Source of the DNA: Actinomycetes bacterium
Lineage (GTDB): Bacteria > Actinomycetota > Actinomycetes > Mycobacteriales > Micromonosporaceae
NCBI GenBank assembly: GCA_021793335.1
Contig: JAJYSW010000009.1
Coordinates: 1 to 28,194, forward strand
DNA: 28,194 nt
Direction of reading: 5' to 3'
Positions 7,463-14,221 of this stretch are shown here, piece after piece (positions within the stretch are counted from its first letter, which is position 1; each line of letters begins with the position of its first letter). The notes below the pieces were generated by a model. It saw only the letters and a list, made by a program, of their open reading frames with translations, was not told where the DNA came from and searched no databases. The position numbers and the translations under genes are program-made.

Positions 7463-8014
7463 GCTGGCCCAAGCCACCGGTGAGTCGGACTTCGCCGAGG
7501 AGCGGTGTTCGGGCTCAAATGGTCAGATGTCGGCACTGTCCTGACCGGCATGGCGGGCCCATGTTCGAGGAGACCGAACAGGCGGAGAAGGTCCCGGCCA
7601 AGAAGGAGTGAAGGCGGGTCAGAGGAAATCGAAGCGGGACCTCAACCCTAAGTCGAAGGCCGGGCTCCGGCGGCTGCAGCTGCTGGAACTTATGTTTGAC
7701 GAGCTCCGTGAGCACCGCCGCAACCAGGACTGTGCACGTGCGGTGGTCGGGTCGGCATGGGTTGACCATGATTTGATCTTCACCACTCCGTTCGGAAAGT
7801 TGCTCCACCCGTTCTCCGACTGGGAGGAGTGGACATCCTCGAATGCGTCGGTCCGCTGGTGGTGATGGCGGTCCTGGGGTGGTCGACCGCAGGCATGGCG
7901 AAGCGGTACCGGCATATCCCTGACCAGATCCTGAAGGACGCCGCCGACCGGTTGGGGAGCGCCGCTTTTGGCGATCTTGCTACAGGCAGTGCTACGGGGG
8001 CTTGGAGCAACTGA
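7461..8014 (+). pseudogene. Tyrosine recombinase (phage/plasmid integrase) relic 1
   Basis: Integrase catalytic-domain sequence is spread over several frames. Box I is GLRRGAVFGLKWSDV (from 7487), with the conserved Arg of the active site. NPKSKAGLRRLQLLELMFDEL (from 7644) and WVDHDLIFTTPFGK match the beta-sheet and following loop. VMAVLGWSTAGMAKRYRHI (about 7862-7918) carries the catalytic Tyr (codon 7907-7909) and is followed by a typical end, DQILKDAADRLGSA. The stretch that should hold the box II HxxR between DWEEW and VMAVLGW is deleted, and at least three frame changes are needed to read through. No N-terminal DNA-binding domain is found upstream. It is non-functional; it shows that an integrated element once occupied this place. 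Confidence 0.85.
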
Positions 8015-8480
8015 TGTTCCGGTTGTCCTTCACCCCAGTATGGTGTTGTTTCTCCAAGCCGCGATAGGTGTATCTGGTAGTCCGAGTGGGGGTCTCTCCC
8101 CACTGTGCAGACTCCTCGCCGTACGAGCTCGTGCGGAGGAGGACGCGTACGTGTTCCGCGGCCCCGCCCAGGGCGGGGCGGGGCACTATGACGTATTTCG
8201 CTCGATGTGGCGGACTGCGATGGCCGACACGAAGTTTGAGGGAGGTGCGTATCCACGATCTACGGCACACGCACGTGGCGCGCCTGGTCTCTAGGGGCGA
8301 CCGTTGACGTCGGTGCAGCGGCGGCTCGGGAACTCCTCGATCAAAGTGACCTTGGACATCTCTGGAGGGCTGCTGCCGGAGGTTGAGGATGATACGGCAG
8401 CGGCCGTCGAGGAGATCATGGCGGAGGTCGACCTTGGGGGAATAGTGGGGGAAACGGACGGCGCGCAACCGCCCACAACG
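8015..8480 (+). pseudogene. Tyrosine recombinase relic 2, a different integrase subfamily
   Basis: A second integrase catalytic-domain fragment directly follows relic 1. VPVVLHPSMVLFLQ, EEDAYVFRGPAQGG and VFRSMWRTAMADT lie in one frame. Then VRIHDLRHTHVARLVSRGD, with an intact box II HxxR, lies in a second frame (about 8245-8300). A third stretch, LTSVQRRLGNSSIKVTLD, runs on into GGLLPEVEDDTAAAVEEIM. Two frameshifts and a stop interrupt it. The usual LGHSS has Asn for His, and the nucleophilic Tyr before G-x-LLPE is Ser (TCT 8361-8363), so the enzyme would be dead even if the frames were mended. Its sequence style (LLPEV ending) differs from relic 1, so it is a separate integrase, not a tandem copy. 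Confidence 0.85.
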
Positions 8481-8499
8481 GCCATCAACGGAGCGGATG

Positions 8500-8542
8500 A
8501 AAAAACCCCAGGTAGAGAGCAACTCGGCTCTCTGACCTGGGG
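8500..8542 (-). terminator. Intrinsic terminator of the minus-strand tRNA
   Basis: On the minus strand a 15-bp stem with one bulged base (8527-8542 with 8506-8520, loop of 6) is followed at once by six T residues (A6 at 8500-8505 on the plus strand). This is a textbook rho-independent terminator, only 7 bases beyond the tRNA 3' end. A T tract is unusual among the hairpins in this window. Confidence 0.9.
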
Positions 8543-8549
8543 AAATGCG

Positions 8550-8623
8550 TAGCCCGGGTGGGACTCGAACCCACACTGTACGGGTTTTGAATCCGTCTTC
8601 TCTGCCAATTGGAATACCGGGCC
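8550..8623 (-). tRNA. tRNA with CAA anticodon (Leu-type) but short class-I variable loop
   Basis: The minus strand folds into a complete cloverleaf of 74 bases. The acceptor stem GGCCCGG pairs with CCGGGCU (first pair G-U) before discriminator A. The D arm is weak, at 3 bp, with GG at 18-19. The anticodon stem ACGGA/CCCGT has an A-C mismatch at its top, the loop is UUCAAAA, the variable loop has 5 bases (ACAGU), and there is a perfect 5-bp T stem with loop TTCGAGT. No CCA is encoded. CAA reads the leucine codon UUG, but bacterial leucine tRNAs have a long variable arm, absent here. A promoter candidate and a strong terminator show that it is an independent transcription unit. It may be a degenerate or specialised tRNA; its amino acid is uncertain. 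Confidence 0.75.
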
Positions 8624-8656
8624 CCGCTCCGAACGATGAGGAACGGATCGGAGAAC

Positions 8657-8686
8657 ATGATACCTCTGCGATGTGGCCGGTGACAG
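8657..8686 (-). promoter_or_regulatory. Candidate promoter of the tRNA
   Basis: On the minus strand, CTGTCA (8681-8686) and TATCAT (8657-8662) are separated by 18 bases, matching four and five positions of the sigma-70 consensus. Transcription would begin near 8650 and give a leader of about 27 bases before the tRNA. Confidence 0.45.
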
Positions 8687-8819
8687 ATGGGTCCTACTGT
8701 CCGAAACGCTCGACATAGGGAGGTGCACGCGTCGCCTACGCCGGATAAGCTGACTTCCTGGTGTGCCTTCACTGCCGCACGCCCCACCGACAAGCCGCGC
8801 ATGAAAGGTACGGACACGC

Positions 8820-9437
8820 ATGACGAGCAAGGCCGCGGAGGAGCCGCGCAAACGCGTGCTCATCGCCGAAGACGAGGGGCTCATCCGCCTCGACCTGGCC
8901 GAGATGCTCACCGAGGAGGGTTATGAGGTGGTGGCCGAGGCCGCGGACGGCGAGGCAGCCGTCAAGCTCGCCCAGGAGCACCGACCCGACCTCGTGATCT
9001 GCGATATCCAGATGCCGATCATGGACGGCCTCCAGGCCGCCGAGCAGATCGTCTCCTCCCGCATCGCCCCCGTCGTGATCCTCACCGCATTCAGCCAGCG
9101 CGACCTCATCAACCGGGCGCAGTCGGCCGGAGCCATGGCCTACCTCGTCAAACCCTTCCAGAAGTCCGACCTGGTGCCCGCGATCGAACTCTCGCTCACC
9201 CGCTTCGCCGAGATGACCGCGCTTGAGAAAGAGGTCGAGAACCTCACCGAGCGCCTCGAAGTCCGCAAGCTCGTCGACCGCGCCAAAGGCCTGCTCATGA
9301 CCCAGTACGGCATGGCCGAGCCCGACGCGTTCCGCTGGATCCAGCGCGCCGCCATGGACCACCGCCTGTCGATGCGGGAGGTCGCCAACCGCGTCATCGA
9401 CGAGGCCAAAGAGAAGGAATCCCAAGACACCGAATAG
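8820..9437 (+). CDS. pdtaR: ANTAR-domain response regulator PdtaR
   Basis: The 205-residue protein has an N-terminal receiver domain (acidic pocket ED at 17-18, phosphoacceptor Asp62 in LVICDIQMP, Thr in LTAF, Lys in YLVKPF). A coiled-coil linker (EKEVENLTERLEVRKL) leads to a C-terminal ANTAR domain with DRAKGLLMTQYGMAEPDAFRWIQ and AMDHRLSMREVA. ANTAR domains bind paired hairpins in RNA and act as antiterminators; the mycobacterial homologue Rv1626 is phosphorylated by the histidine kinase PdtaS. No kinase gene is in this window, as is normal for this regulator. AAAGG 11 bases upstream supports the ATG. Its position upstream of polA is conserved in actinobacteria. Confidence 0.92.
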   Translation: MTSKAAEEPRKRVLIAEDEGLIRLDLAEMLTEEGYEVVAEAADGEAAVKLAQEHRPDLVICDIQMPIMDGLQAAEQIVSSRIAPVVILTAFSQRDLINRAQSAGAMAYLVKPFQKSDLVPAIELSLTRFAEMTALEKEVENLTERLEVRKLVDRAKGLLMTQYGMAEPDAFRWIQRAAMDHRLSMREVANRVIDEAKEKESQDTE

Positions 9438-9484
9438 CGAACATGCCGCCTCGGGCTTGCCCGGGACTCGTCGGGGCCACTCGA

Positions 9485-9490
9485 TAGGCT
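9485..9490 (+). promoter_or_regulatory. Candidate -10 box for leaderless polA transcription
   Basis: TAGGCT lies 7 bases before the GTG start of polA, the spacing typical of leaderless actinobacterial mRNAs. No Shine-Dalgarno is visible between them, and no clear -35 box is present. Confidence 0.45.
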
Positions 9491-9497
9491 CTGAGGC

Positions 9498-12197
9498 GTG
9501 ACCGCTTCGCAATCCCGCCTCCTGCTGATCGACGGCCATTCAATGGCCTACCGCGCCTTCTTCGCGCTCCCCGCCGAGAAGTTCTCGACCGAGGACGGCC
9601 AGGTGACCAACGCCGTCTACGGCTTCGCATCCATGCTCATCAACCTGCTCCGGGACGAGAAGCCGACGCACGTCGCCGTGGCCTTCGACCTCTCCCGGCG
9701 GTCCTTCCGAACCGAGGAATACGCCGAGTACAAGGACGGGCGGGCCGAGACCCCCGCGGAGTTCAAGAGCCAGGTCCCGATCATCCAGGAACTGCTCGAC
9801 GCGCTCGGCATCACATGGCTCACCAAGGAGCGCTACGAGGCGGACGACATCATCGCCACCCTCGCCGCCCAGGGCGAGGCCGCCGGTGTGCACACCCTGA
9901 TCTCCTCGGGCGACCGCGACACCATCCAACTGGTCAGCGAAGCGGTCACCCTGCTCTACCCGATCAAGGGCGTCACCGAGCTCGCCCGCTACACGCCCGC
10001 GCTCATCGAGGAGAAGTACGGCGTCGCCCCCGACCGCTACCGCGACCTGGCCGCCCTGGTGGGGGAGAAGTCCGACAACCTCCCCGGCGTGCCCGGCGTC
10101 GGCCCCAAGACCGCCGCGAAGTGGATCGCCAAATACGGTTCCCTCGACGGCCTGGTCGCCAAGATCGACGAGATCGGCGGCAAGGCCGGTCAGAACCTGC
10201 GCGATCACCTCGACGCGGTCCTGCGCAACCACCGGCTCAACGGCCTCGTCTGCGATCTCGACCTGCCCGAGGACATCGACGGCCTCGTCTGGGAGGGCTG
10301 GTCGGTCGAAGAGACCAACCGCCTGTTCGACGCCCTCCAGTTCCGCGTCCTCGGCGAGCGCATCAACACGGGTCTCGGCGACCGGGCGCTCGGCGGCGTG
10401 CCCCCGCAGGAGATCGAGGTCGACCACCTCCACGCGGTGAGACTCGAACCCGGCGGCATGGCGGCCTGGCTGCGTTCCCGCGAGGGCGACATCGCGATCG
10501 CCTACACCGGCGAGTTCGCCTACGGCACCGGCTCCTTCGACTCGATCGCGCTGGCCGAAGACGGCGAGGCGCTCTGGTTCGAGCCGTCCCAGCTCGACGC
10601 CGAGGACGAGCGCGCCTGGGTCGACTGGCTGGCCGATGAGCGGCGCGGCAAGATCGTCCACGACGCCAAGGGCTTCACCTGGGGCGCGGATGCCGCAGGG
10701 TGGCCCGAACCGGCGGGGCTGCGCGCCGACACCGTCATCGCCGCCTACCTTCTGAAGCCCGAGCAGCGCACCTACGCCCTCGGCGATCTCGCCATGCAAT
10801 ACCTCGGACGTGAGCTGGAGACCGCCGCGCAGGAGCGCAGCGAGGGCACCCTCGTCGGGCTGGACGCCGCCATGGCCGACGACACCGCCCGCTTCGAAGC
10901 GGACTGTGCCGCTGCGAGCGCCGTCGCCGGCCTCGCCTCGGTCACCGCCGAACGGCTCGTCGAACGCAGCCAGGCTCGCCTCGCCGAGGAGCTGGAGTAT
11001 CCGCTCACCGGTGTCCTGGCACGCATGGAGATCGTCGGCATCGCCGCCGACGAGGGCCATTTCGCCGACATCGAGGCGAGCTTCGCGGCCAAATCGAAGG
11101 AGGCCGCCGACACGGCCCACGAGATCGTCGGCCGCCAGTTCAACGTCAGCTCGCCCAAACAGCTCCAGGAGATCCTGTTCGACGAGCTGAAGATGCCCAA
11201 GACCAAGCGCACCAAGACCGGTTACACCACCAACGCCGAGGCGCTCGGGCAGCTGTACGCCAAGACGCAGCATCCGCTGCTGGAACAACTCCTGCGATTC
11301 CGTGACGTCGAGAAGCTCAAGCAGATCGTCGCCTCCCTGCGCGCCACCATCCAGACCGACGGGCGCATCCACACCACGTTCCACCAGACCGTGGCCGCCA
11401 CCGGGCGTCTGTCCTCGTCCGACCCGAACCTTCAGAACATCCCCGTGCGCAGTGAGGCCGGACGCGACATCCGGGCCGGCTTCGTCGTCTCGGACGGTTT
11501 CGAATCCCTGATGACCATCGACTACAGCCAGATCGAGATGCGCATCATGGCCGGTCTCACCGGTGACGAGGTGCTCATCGACGCGTTCAAATCCGGTGAG
11601 GACGTCCACCGCGTCGTCGCCGCGAAGGTCTTCGGCGTCGCGCCCTCCGAGGTCACCGCCGAGCACCGCCGCAAGATCAAGGCCATGTCGTACGGACTGG
11701 CCTACGGCCTGTCCACGTACGGGCTCAGCCAGCAGCTCGGGGTCTCCACCGAGGAGGCCCAGCAGTTGTCGAACGACTACTTCGACCGCTTCGGCAAGGT
11801 CCGCACCTACCTGCACACCGTCGTCGAAGAGGCCCGCAGGACCGGTTACACCGAGACGATCATGGGCCGCCGCCGCTATTTCCCCGATCTGGCCTCCGAC
11901 AACCGCCAGCGCCGCGAGATGGCCGAGCGGGCCGCGCTGAACGCCCCGATCCAGGGCAGTGCCGCCGACATCATGAAGACCGCGATGCTCGGGGTCGACC
12001 GGAGGCTGCGCGCCGAACAGATGGACTCCCGCGTGCTGCTCCAAGTCCACGACGAATTGGTCTGCGAGGTCGCCCCCGGTGAGGCGCAGCGGCTGGAGCA
12101 GCTCGTGCGCGAGGAGATGTCCGGCGCCGCCGAGCTCGCCGTCCCGCTCACCGTCTCGGCCGGTTTCGGCGACTCGTGGGAGGCCGCCGCGCATTAG
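9498..12197 (+). CDS. polA: DNA polymerase I
   Basis: At 899 residues this is the normal length for actinobacterial PolA. The N-terminal 5'-nuclease domain (LLIDGHSMAYRAFFALP; YEADDIIATL; GDRDTIQL; GVPGVGPKTAAKW) occupies about residues 1-300. The middle domain keeps the proofreading-exonuclease fold (KIVHDAKG, ADTVIAAYLL), but the metal-binding DxE of exo I is not present, so 3'-5' proofreading is probably lost, as in mycobacterial PolA. The polymerase domain has motif A DYSQIEMR (Asp675), motif B RRKIKAMSYGLAYGLSTYG and motif C VHDELVCE (Asp852). It removes RNA primers and fills gaps in replication and repair. GTG is the only reasonable start. The stop codon abuts a long inverted repeat. 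Confidence 0.97.
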   Translation: MTASQSRLLLIDGHSMAYRAFFALPAEKFSTEDGQVTNAVYGFASMLINLLRDEKPTHVAVAFDLSRRSFRTEEYAEYKDGRAETPAEFKSQVPIIQELLDALGITWLTKERYEADDIIATLAAQGEAAGVHTLISSGDRDTIQLVSEAVTLLYPIKGVTELARYTPALIEEKYGVAPDRYRDLAALVGEKSDNLPGVPGVGPKTAAKWIAKYGSLDGLVAKIDEIGGKAGQNLRDHLDAVLRNHRLNGLVCDLDLPEDIDGLVWEGWSVEETNRLFDALQFRVLGERINTGLGDRALGGVPPQEIEVDHLHAVRLEPGGMAAWLRSREGDIAIAYTGEFAYGTGSFDSIALAEDGEALWFEPSQLDAEDERAWVDWLADERRGKIVHDAKGFTWGADAAGWPEPAGLRADTVIAAYLLKPEQRTYALGDLAMQYLGRELETAAQERSEGTLVGLDAAMADDTARFEADCAAASAVAGLASVTAERLVERSQARLAEELEYPLTGVLARMEIVGIAADEGHFADIEASFAAKSKEAADTAHEIVGRQFNVSSPKQLQEILFDELKMPKTKRTKTGYTTNAEALGQLYAKTQHPLLEQLLRFRDVEKLKQIVASLRATIQTDGRIHTTFHQTVAATGRLSSSDPNLQNIPVRSEAGRDIRAGFVVSDGFESLMTIDYSQIEMRIMAGLTGDEVLIDAFKSGEDVHRVVAAKVFGVAPSEVTAEHRRKIKAMSYGLAYGLSTYGLSQQLGVSTEEAQQLSNDYFDRFGKVRTYLHTVVEEARRTGYTETIMGRRRYFPDLASDNRQRREMAERAALNAPIQGSAADIMKTAMLGVDRRLRAEQMDSRVLLQVHDELVCEVAPGEAQRLEQLVREEMSGAAELAVPLTVSAGFGDSWEAAAH

Positions 12198-12360
12198 GGC
12201 CTGTTCAAGGGCTCGGGGCGGGTGCGCTGCCCGGCCCGTTCGCTCCGCTCGCCGCGTCGTCGGATCTTCTCGATCCGACCGGGGTCTTGGAAGCCCTCCG
12301 CCTCGCGGGCGAATGAACGGGCTCGGATACGGCCTCGTCCCGAGTCCTTGAACCGACCCC
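12197..12360. repeat. Long imperfect inverted repeat, MITE-like, directly after polA
   Basis: The ends GGGCCTGTTCAAGGGCTCGG (from 12197) and, read on the other strand, GGGGTCGGTTCAAGGACTCG (from 12360) are inverted repeats. The similarity continues inward through GCCCGTTC on both arms to a central perfect 8-bp hairpin GTCGGATC-TTCTC-GATCCGAC (about 12263-12283). The whole 164-bp unit can fold on itself and contains no gene. The CTGTTCAAG ends recall IS5-type terminal repeats, which would make it a non-autonomous element. I see no clear target duplication. It could instead be an unusually long terminator structure for polA. Confidence 0.55.
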
Positions 12361-12656
12361 GGCGAGGTTCCGGTGTTCGCGAGCACCAGAACCTGGACCG
12401 CACTGGCGTGGAGTTATCGCGCACGGTAATCTTGAATGGCCTAGGTATGTCCGTGCCCTCGGAAGGGAGTAGGGCACGAGCCGGAAACGGCGGGACTGCC
12501 GGGCGCACTTGTAACTGCGAGCATCCGCGTCTTGCGCCTCTCGGCGACACCTGCGAGGCCGTCCATCGGTACCCGCGACTACGTCGGCGAGGCCATTGAG
12601 TCGTACGGCGCGAGCGCGAGCTGACGAATCTGAACGTATCCGGAGCACCAGCCCAC
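12361..12656 (+). promoter_or_regulatory. rpsA upstream region with two hairpins
   Basis: No gene is convincing in this stretch. An 11-bp stem with one mismatch (12365-12375 with 12384-12394) may end polA transcription. TAATCT (12427-12432) is a possible -10 box without a clear -35. A 7-bp hairpin GTGCCCT/AGGGCAC (12453-12477), with a purine-rich loop containing GGAAGGGAG, would lie in a leader of about 200 bases. Ribosomal protein S1 represses its own translation in other bacteria, so a structured leader is plausible, but no known element is recognised. Confidence 0.4.
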
Positions 12657-14153
12657 ATGACGAGCAGCATCGAGGCCACCTCGAGCAACGCTGAGAACAG
12701 CACCACGGTCGACGAATTCGCCTCTGACGAGGATCTCCTTGCCGCGATCGACGCGACCATCAAATACTTCAATGACGGCGATATCGTCGAAGGTACCGTC
12801 GTCAAGGTCGACCGGGACGAAGTCCTGCTCGACATCGGCTATAAGACCGAGGGCGTCATCCCCTCGCGCGAGCTGTCGATCAAACACGACGTGGACCCTG
12901 AAGACGTCGTCGCTGTGGGCGATCACGTTGAGGCCCTCGTCCTCCAGAAGGAGGACAAGGAAGGCCGCCTGATCCTGTCCAAGAAGCGCGCCCAGTACGA
13001 GCGCGCCTGGGGCACGATCGAGAAGATCAAGGACGAGGACGGCGTCGTCCGCGGCTCGGTCATCGAAGTGGTCAAGGGCGGTCTCATCCTCGACATCGGG
13101 CTGCGCGGCTTCCTGCCGGCCTCGCTGGTGGAGATGCGCCGCGTGCGCGACCTCCAGCCGTACGTCGGCCGGGAGCTCGAAGCCAAGATCATCGAGCTCG
13201 ACAAGAACCGCAACAACGTGGTCCTGTCCCGCCGCGCCTGGCTGGAGCAGACCCAGTCCGAGGTCCGCACCGAGTTCCTGCACCAGCTCGCCAAGGGCCA
13301 GGTCCGCAAGGGCACGGTCTCCTCGATCGTCAACTTCGGCGCCTTCGTCGACCTCGGCGGCGTTGACGGCCTCGTGCACGTCTCCGAGCTGTCCTGGAAG
13401 CACATCGACCACCCGAGCGAGGTCGTCGAGGTCGGCCAGCCGGTCGAGGTCGAGGTGCTCGAAGTCGACCTGGAGCGCGAGCGCGTCTCCTTGTCGCTGA
13501 AGGCCACCCAGGAAGACCCGTGGCGCCAGTTCGCCCGCACTCACGCGATCGGTCAGATCGTGCCGGGCAAGGTCACCAAGCTCGTTCCCTTCGGCGCGTT
13601 CGTCCGCGTCGAGGACGGCATCGAAGGCCTGGTCCACATCTCCGAACTGGCCGAGCGCCACGTGGAGGTGCCCGAGCAGGTCGTCAAGGTCGGCTCCGAC
13701 GCCATGGTCAAGGTCATCGACATCGACCTGGACCGCCGTCGGATCTCGCTCTCGCTCAAGCAGGCGAACGAAGCCTTCGTCGAGAACGAGGAGCAGTTCG
13801 ACCCGACGCTGTACGGTATGGCCGCGCAGTACGACGACCAGGGCAACTACATCTACCCGGAGGGCTTCGACTCGGAGACCGGCGAGTGGATGGAAGGCTA
13901 CGACGAGGCCCGCGAAGAGTGGGAACGCCAGTACGCCGAGGCCCGCACCCGGTGGGAGGAGCACGGCAAGCAGATCGCCGAGCGCGTCATCACCGAGGCG
14001 CCCGCCAAGCCCGCCGAGGGCGAGGCCCCCAAGGGCGAGAAGGGCGCGAAGAAGCAGTCCTCTGAGAAGAAGTCGGCCCCGGCCGAGCCTTCGGGCACCC
14101 TGGCCACCGACGAGGCCCTCGCCGCGCTGCGCGAGAAGCTCGCCGGAAGCTAG
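12657..14153 (+). CDS. rpsA: 30S ribosomal protein S1
   Basis: The 498-residue protein has four S1 RNA-binding domains at about residues 41-110, 127-193, 214-283 and 300-369. The best are the third (VRKGTVSSIVNFGAFVDLGG...LVHVSELS) and fourth (VPGKVTKLVPFGAFVRVEDG...LVHISELA). Four domains instead of the six of E. coli is the actinobacterial form. The tail beyond 370 is acidic and then Lys/Ala/Glu-rich (KGEKGAKKQSSEKKSAPAEP), a low-complexity extension typical of the phylum. S1 helps mRNA bind the small subunit. GGAG lies 11 bases before the ATG. A perfect hairpin follows the stop. Spacing and hairpins suggest a transcript of its own. Confidence 0.97.
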   Translation: MTSSIEATSSNAENSTTVDEFASDEDLLAAIDATIKYFNDGDIVEGTVVKVDRDEVLLDIGYKTEGVIPSRELSIKHDVDPEDVVAVGDHVEALVLQKEDKEGRLILSKKRAQYERAWGTIEKIKDEDGVVRGSVIEVVKGGLILDIGLRGFLPASLVEMRRVRDLQPYVGRELEAKIIELDKNRNNVVLSRRAWLEQTQSEVRTEFLHQLAKGQVRKGTVSSIVNFGAFVDLGGVDGLVHVSELSWKHIDHPSEVVEVGQPVEVEVLEVDLERERVSLSLKATQEDPWRQFARTHAIGQIVPGKVTKLVPFGAFVRVEDGIEGLVHISELAERHVEVPEQVVKVGSDAMVKVIDIDLDRRRISLSLKQANEAFVENEEQFDPTLYGMAAQYDDQGNYIYPEGFDSETGEWMEGYDEAREEWERQYAEARTRWEEHGKQIAERVITEAPAKPAEGEAPKGEKGAKKQSSEKKSAPAEPSGTLATDEALAALREKLAGS

Positions 14154-14174
14154 CCACCGCTTGAACTGACGGAC

Positions 14175-14213
14175 CACTACCCGCCCCTGGTCGTTCACCA
14201 GGGGCGGGTAGTG
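14175..14213 (+). terminator. Terminator between rpsA and coaE
   Basis: A perfect 17-bp inverted repeat (14175-14191 with 14197-14213) with loop CGTTC is followed by TTCT. It ends 8 bases before the coaE start codon, so it occupies the place where a coaE ribosome-binding site would be. Confidence 0.85.
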
Positions 14214-14221
14214 TTCTACAT

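Noticed and set aside
7459..7611. A 50-codon frame starting with an ATGA overlap after the membrane-protein gene
   Set aside because: Tempting as a third coupled gene, but the same DNA encodes integrase box I (GLRRG...LKWSDV) in another frame, so it is more likely part of the decayed integrase.
8550..8623. The tRNA as the attachment site of the integrase-bearing element
   Set aside because: Integrases often use tRNA 3' ends and the relics lie on the 3' side. However, no repeat of the tRNA 3' end is found in the window, and the tRNA keeps its own terminator directly downstream, so the link is unproven.
9540..12386. A 948-codon open frame antisense to polA
   Set aside because: It mirrors the third-position GC bias of polA, is rich in Gly/Val/Asp without domains, and polA itself is certain.
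12579..14198. A 539-codon open frame antisense to rpsA
   Set aside because: Shadow of the S1 gene; its composition simply reflects the complementary strand.
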